From NCBI GenBank assembly GCA_030267565.1, contig BRXU01000009.1, positions 99,501-163,500 on the forward strand: a DNA stretch of 64,000 bases. The letters are read 5' to 3'. The stretch comes from Pleodorina starrii (Eukaryota > Chlorophyta > Chlorophyceae > Chlamydomonadales > Volvocaceae). Made by a program: the position numbers and the translations under genes. Of the stretch, positions 58,601 to 64,000 are shown one piece after another; position 1 is the stretch's first letter; the number at the start of each line of letters is the position of its first letter. The notes beneath the pieces are model-generated. The model saw only the letters and a list, made by a program, of their open reading frames with translations, did no database searches and was not told the DNA's origin.

Positions 58601-61600
58601 GCCATACGCCGGTTCCAGAACGCCTAGGCCAGCGCAGGGAGAGGAGGTTTGCAGTACGGGGAGAGGACATCGTTTTGAGGGGGCGTCCCTTGATTTCTAA
58701 CTGTGGAGGGATCGGCCACCGCAGACAGGCGCGGCAACTGCTATGCAAAGGCTTCCAAGCCACCGGCGCACGCAAGGCAGCTGTAGCAGCAGCACGCGAG
58801 CAAGCTACCATGGCGAGCCCTGCGCTGTCACTGCCAACTGCCCGACCCTTCCTCGCCTCCCCTTCCGGCCCCAGTTCTGCCCATCCCTCCTCCCTTCACT
58901 CCCGCCCTCACTCCCTCCCCCCTTCGCCCCTCACCTTGAAGAAGTCAGGCAGGATCTCGTTACGGATGTAATCCGGCTCCACCCCCTCTGTGCCCACGCA
59001 CTGCTTGACCACCTTGAGCACGATCTTCTTCATCTCCTCGTCCGGCGTGTTGAACTCGCGGCGCAGCACCACCATCACCTCGCGGGTGTAGTAGAACGCG
59101 TGCTCCGCGTCCATCAGCGGAATGATGTGACCAATGGCCTTCAGGAAGGCGGCCAGCACCTTGCCGCGCAGGGAGCGGATGCCGCGCCACAGCGGCTCCA
59201 GCACGTCATCGAACGACTCGATGCCGTACGGCGTCGACGCCTCCGCCAGCGCCGCCAGGCACAGCGCCGTGATGGTCTTGACCTTTTGGTTCTCGTCCTG
59301 TTAAGGGGAAGGACGACAGCGGGAAACACACGGCAAGCAAGGTCAGCCACACCGGTAAAGCAAAGCGCACAAGGTCTTGTTCACGCCAACGACACTCGTC
59401 GCTTTTTGTTGCTTCCCGACTTCCCAACTCGATCGCCAAGCGGGCAGCAGCATTGCGCTGTCCAATCATCGCACGCTTGTCACACATGACTTGACGCGAA
59501 AGTTCTCAGCCTCCCTATCCGCGACCCTTCAGCCTCTCCCTCCCAGGTGGGGAACTGCCCCTGCCACACCGCCGCAACCCCACACGCCCCCACCTTGAGT
59601 CCGTGTTTGACGATGTCGACCATGGAGCGCAGGTGGGGCAGCACCGCGCAGCCCATCAAGATGGCGATCTACGGGGACGGGGCACGACACGGGCGTAGGA
59701 TGTCAGTATGACAAAGGGGTACGAGTGGTCCGGGACTTTGGCGGCGCACAAGCCAACAGAAACAAAGCGCGACCGCGCAGGCGGATGAGGGCGAGAACAT
59801 CCCCACCGCGAACCTTCTCGGCCCGGAGCCACCATTCGATGCGTGGACTAAAAATCAAGGAGGTCACGCGCGCTGCGTTTTAAACAAGTATGACGTGGGT
59901 GTTTCTAACGCGAGGGCCAACGCCAAATCGCTATGCCAGCCTATGGGGCTGCGGTACGCAGTCCATCCTGCAGTATAGGACGGAGCCTGAAAGGGGCCCT
60001 GACCGCCATTGCGACCCCGTGCCTGATAATTTGTTCCAGACGTTCGCACAACCAGCTCATTGGGTCTGACGCGCTGCCGCACCTGCTGCACGATCTTGAT
60101 GCCCGTGTGGCGCGCCTGCCAGCTCTTCTTGCTGAGGCACACGGCCTGCGGGTGGCAAGAGGGGACGGGACAGCACAGCACATCATCGTCAACCGCAATA
60201 GTCTCCCGCGTTCTCGTATGATCTCTGCGTGCTGGTATGCAGTCCTATCGCACACTCGACACGAAAACGCAGCCACGCCTGCGCATGACGTCATTGCATC
60301 GCCTCTTCCGCCCATCCCGGGCCCTCAAACCCAGACCCTCCGCCAACACACGCATACGCCCTCGCATGCTCGTACCTTGAGGAAGGGCAGCAGCGCGGGG
60401 ATGCCGAGCGCCGACGCAACCACGCTGAAGGCTCGCGCGGTGGTGTTGCGCACGTACTCGTCAATGTTATCAATGTCGGGGCGCATGGCGGCAATCATCT
60501 GTGCCAGGCCTGCCGCCTTGGCCAGGTTGGCGATAATTTCGCGGCCCTCCACGCGGGCGTAGTAGTCCTCGTCAATGAGCAGCGGCTCAATCACCACCAG
60601 GATCTTGTGGACGTACGGTCGCACGAGCTCGTCCAGCTTGTACAGGATCCTGCCGCAGCAACAACAAGCGGAACGGATAATGCAGGTTTCAGAATGTATG
60701 AAATACATTCCAGCTATCTGCCCGCTAAATCGTCAAGGCTCGAAGGAGTTGCGTGGAAACACTAACACAGGTGTCGGGTCGCAAAACCGTGCCGCGTCCT
60801 CGGCAAGGGGAGCCCGAGCACTGCAGCACCGCGCTCCCCTCTCCCCACCCAGACACCCCCTTCCCAACGCACCCCTGCTCCACGCCCCCATCCACCTGTC
60901 AATGACCTTGACCAGCAGGTGGCGCTCCTGATCCTCCAGGGTGGGCTGCATCAGAAGGGGCAGGATGGCGTTGAACAGCGGACCCGCACCCAGCTCGCGG
61001 GCCTTGTCAGTCAGAGTCCTGTCCGGGAACGGAACGAGTGGGACAAAGGGTGAGCGCGGTGCAAAGTGGTCGTAAACCGAACAGCGGCCGTAAGTACGGC
61101 CACAATGGCGGCGAGCAGCGCGCGGCGTGGGAGTTCAAGCGCGCTGGGGCGGCGGCGCCGCGCGACCGCGCTGATTACATGGGTGGAAAACTGGCAATCA
61201 TACCACGATGCAAACCAGACAATACCCAGCTGTCTTGGTTTGACGCGCATCGGCCATATCCCATATGTGGTCCGGCTCCCATCCCACTTCACGATCAGTC
61301 CATCCCACTTCACTATCAGTGAGTCCTCCCGCCCCCAAACACCCCCCGAGCATCTCACCCCACTTCACGCTCAGTAAGTCCTCCCGCCCCCAAACACCCC
61401 CCGAGCATCTCACCCCACTTCGCGCCCAGTGAGTCCTCCCGCCCCCAAACACCCCCCGAGCATCTCACCCCACTTCGCGCCCAGTAAGTCCTCCCGCCCC
61501 CAAACACCCCCCGAGCATCTCACCTGAGCGCGCTCTTCCTCTGCGGCGGGGTGCCGTTCTTGACCTTCAGCAGCAGCTTCATGATCTTGCGCTCCTTGGC

Positions 61601-63779
61601 CTCCTCAGCGGACAACTCCGCCTCGTCAACGTCCTGCAGGGGAGGGGCGGAGCGTATCGAGGAGGCGTAGAGAGGTATGAAGACGTTGCGCGAAAGCTCC
61701 GGCGGTACGTGCCCTCCCCACCTCTTGCTAGCCTAACCAATCATGTGACCAAACCCTAAGCCCCTGCCCCACCAAGCATATCGAGAGCATGGCGCCCAAC
61801 CCTTGGGGTCTTGCAGTCGCGGAATACGCGCAATGATGACGCGATGCGGTTCGCCAAAGATACACCAATCTGCACCAAAGGCGTACCAACCAGACACGGC
61901 TCATCCTTCGCATGAATGCCATGCCTCAAGCCAACACCTCAGGCGAAGTAGCTACCCATTCAGGGCCTCAACATGGGGAAGATTGAGGCACAGGGCACCC
62001 GCTTGGCCTGAGGACGTTCCGTTGCCCCTACCCATCCATTCCCGCTGCACCCCTAAACCCCTACGCCCCAAGCTAAGCGGCTGATCATTCAGGGCCACAA
62101 CAATGCCTGTTCGCAGTTGCCCCTCCTCAACCCATCCAGTCCCGCAGCGCACTCCCCTCCCTCGCGTGCGGACCTACCCACCCACCTGCAATAGCTTGCT
62201 GAAAATGTGCATGTCCTCCGGCTTCATCTCGGGCAGCCCCTCCAGAGCCACTGGCAGGTCCGCCTTCAGCATCGGGTTGTCCTGAGATGAAGGACAGACA
62301 CGCAATGTCCTCTCAGTGATGAACAAGCTCAGAAAGGCTGGAAGAACTAGAGCGCAAACGTGAAGCAGCTTAGCTGCCATCTGAAACGCTAATCAGGGCG
62401 CGCAACTCATTTGCACGAAAACCCCTCTTGCTGCTGTGGTCGGAGATATCCCGTGCTTCCCGTCCATGTCGACCACTAGCCAACATGCAAAACGTTTCCT
62501 CCTCCCGTTTTTCCACCGACCCTTGGCCTTCACCAGACCCAGGACTTCAATGGCCTGGCTATGGTACAATTTCACATGCTCGATGGCACCCAGCACTGAA
62601 GCAATTTGCTTACCCCCCATCAGCGAGTTGGTAAGGTGCCTCCCAGCGATACAGCTCTGCTACCCACGTACAACACCCCATTCATTACCCAGACGTCCAA
62701 ACGGAGCAGCGCGTTCCTTCGTTCCTTCCTGTGCTCCCCTTCCCCCTGCCCTGCACAACCCGCCCCTCGATGAGCAGTCCCTCCGCACCGCACCTCGGGC
62801 ATGGCGTACATGGGAGTACCCCCAACCAGCGGCGTGGGCGTCGCCATGAGCTTTCGCGCCGGGTCAATGACCGGCTTGTATCCGGGCGGCGGCGCCAGCA
62901 CCTTATACCCGTCTTTCTCCCCGGGCAGCATTGCGTCCAGCTCCTCGTCAGTCAGCGGCCGGTTGCGCTCCCACATCTCCCGCTGGAGCCGCATCTCCTG
63001 GTACGCCTCCGGCGTCACCGTGCCAGCCGCCGCGGCGGCACCCAATGCGGACAACGACGGCGTCTCCATGCCAAGCAGCGGAGTGGCACCCGGAGCGCCC
63101 ACCGCCGGCGTTGCGGCAGAGAAGAACGACGGCGTGACACCCGGGCCAAGCGCCGGCGTCGCGGCGCCGAGAGCGGGAGTCTGGTCCCAGCGCGAGCGCT
63201 TCGCGGCGCCCCCCGCAGCACCCAGCGCAGGTGTTTCGCCGCCCCAGCTGCCCGAGGGAGTCTCGCCGGGCTGTACATGTACGCGGAGAGGGCACGACAG
63301 GGGTTCCAGGGGCTATCATACAGGGATCGGGCGTGGTAGCATTCGACGTTGGCAGGAGATCCGATGGGCGGCATCCTGACAGCTCAAATGAGAGTCACGA
63401 GCTAATAATGGCCTTAGATGCCAACGTGTGTGCAGGCAAGCAAACGTGGTTGCTAGATGGAAACACTTCCCTCATCAGCATTCGGCCCAATTCGGACGAG
63501 TCCATGACCCGGTAGCGTACCCGCGCCGGCGTCGGCTCATCCCATCGGTTCCGCCGAGGCGTGGGCGCTGCCGCCTTGGCAGCCCCCGGGGTTGCATCAT
63601 CCCAGCGCCCTGCTGCTGGCGTGGCGTCGGCGGCCCCCAACCCCGGAGTGGCGTCCCAGCGGTTCGCGGCGGGCGTCGCCTCCGCCAGCCCTAGGCCGGG
63701 TGTGGCGTCCCAGCGGCTACCGAGGCCCGGAGTGGCCTCCACGCCGTCCGTGTCCCATTCGGATCGCGCCTTCTTCGCC
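55607..63779 (-). CDS. SF3B1: SF3B1 (SF3b155), U2 snRNP branch-site subunit, 5' end outside window
   Basis: SF3B1 is the HEAT-repeat scaffold that grips the U2-branch-site helix in the spliceosome. Sixteen exons (minus) lie inside the window: 63779-63521, 63270-62794, 62281-62186, 61633-61524, 61018-60896, 60649-60376, 60145-60083, 59668-59594, 59297-58935, 58623-58543, 58311-58132, 57858-57642, 57416-57250, 57093-56737, 56476-56240, 55858-55607. They give about 1110 residues with matching phases (human 1304 aa). Order: Thr-Pro repeats ([15 protein letters not shown]), a UHM-ligand-like RWD region, [16 protein letters not shown], then about 20 HEAT repeats to ARHELDMMI at the stop. The segment around the human cancer hotspot ([20 protein letters not shown]) is conserved, including the Lys equivalent to K700. 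The exon at 63779 starts in phase 2, so at least one upstream exon (the first about 200 residues) lies beyond 64000. Confidence 0.96.
61310..61529 (-). repeat. 55-bp tandem repeat at SF3B1 intron 5' splice site
   Basis: Four copies with an exact 55-base period (TCCTCCCGCCCCC begins at 61324, 61379, 61434 and 61489). On the transcript strand each unit contains GGTGAGATGCTCGGGGGG, the same sequence as the real donor at 61523, so donor-like sites recur down the intron. Confidence 0.9.
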
Positions 63780-64000
63780 CTGCGGCAGGTGGGGGGCCCA
63801 AAGGAAGCGGCTCAACGGCCCACAGTGCCAGATCAACAGTTTCAGATCTCCATTTCCCCACACCATGTCCTTCCTTTGTCGCCAGACAGCTCGACTGCGA
63901 GCATCGCAACCGTGCAGGGTTGCCCCCTGCTCCCTGGCTAGTCCTGGAGCCTCCCGCCCAAACCTCTCAGCTACGAGAAAACCTACGGTTCTGCCTGGTC
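63780..64000 (-). other. SF3B1 upstream intron, window edge
   Basis: CCACCTGCCGCAG is the acceptor of the exon at 63779. The remaining 200 bases show no further SF3B1 exon and are read as intron running out of the window. Confidence 0.6.

Noticed and set aside
1..64000. CRISPR arrays, tRNA or rRNA genes, bacterial operons
   Set aside because: No direct-repeat/spacer array, no convincing tRNA B-box context and no rRNA-like sequence were seen; gene structure is eukaryotic throughout.

Overview
The window is nuclear DNA from a green alga of the Chlamydomonas/Volvox group (Chlamydomonadales). The evidence is: GC-rich sequence; many short introns with GT(A/G)AG donors and CAG acceptors; TTTTAGGG-type telomeric repeats; TGTAA poly(A) signals; and genes for cilia and plastid proteins. 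The group is an inference; the exact species cannot be read from the sequence.

Layout. 1-4349 is gene-poor and repeat-rich: a retroelement Gag-like zinc-knuckle ORF, a frameshifted coding remnant, and two interstitial telomeric blocks around a 0.33-kb GT-rich minisatellite. Then come nine spliced protein genes, rebuilt here exon by exon with matching intron phases: HISN3 (histidine biosynthesis, -, 4350-6695); MKS1 (ciliary transition-zone B9 protein, +, 7079-17965); WDR48/UAF1 (deubiquitinase cofactor, -, 21287-28167); PP4 catalytic subunit (-, 31462-35494); plastid-type adenylate kinase (+, 37078-39266); p28 axonemal dynein light chain, IDA4 (+, 40058-42135); a gamma-glutamylcyclotransferase-fold protein (-, 44299-46739); a GT71-like mannosyltransferase (+, 47321-54242); and SF3B1 (-, 55607-63779, with its 5' exons beyond the right edge).

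HISN3/MKS1, PP4/ADK and the cyclotransferase/mannosyltransferase pairs are divergent and probably share promoter regions. MKS1/WDR48, IDA4/cyclotransferase and mannosyltransferase/SF3B1 converge. The genes do not form one pathway. Two serve cilia (MKS1, IDA4) and two probably act in the plastid (HISN3, ADK). PP4 and WDR48 are signalling/ubiquitin regulators, and SF3B1 is a core splicing factor.

The most unusual item is MKS1. The reading frame runs without a stop from the conserved MKS1 C-terminal helix into an immunoglobulin I-set-like domain and a long low-complexity acidic tail, giving a predicted 1387-residue protein against about 560 in animals. Other points of note are a 55-bp tandem repeat that multiplies the 5' splice site of an SF3B1 intron, a GC-AG intron in PP4, and the interstitial telomeric cluster. 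Intergenic stretches of 0.6-3.3 kb hold no gene I can support; they are listed as such.
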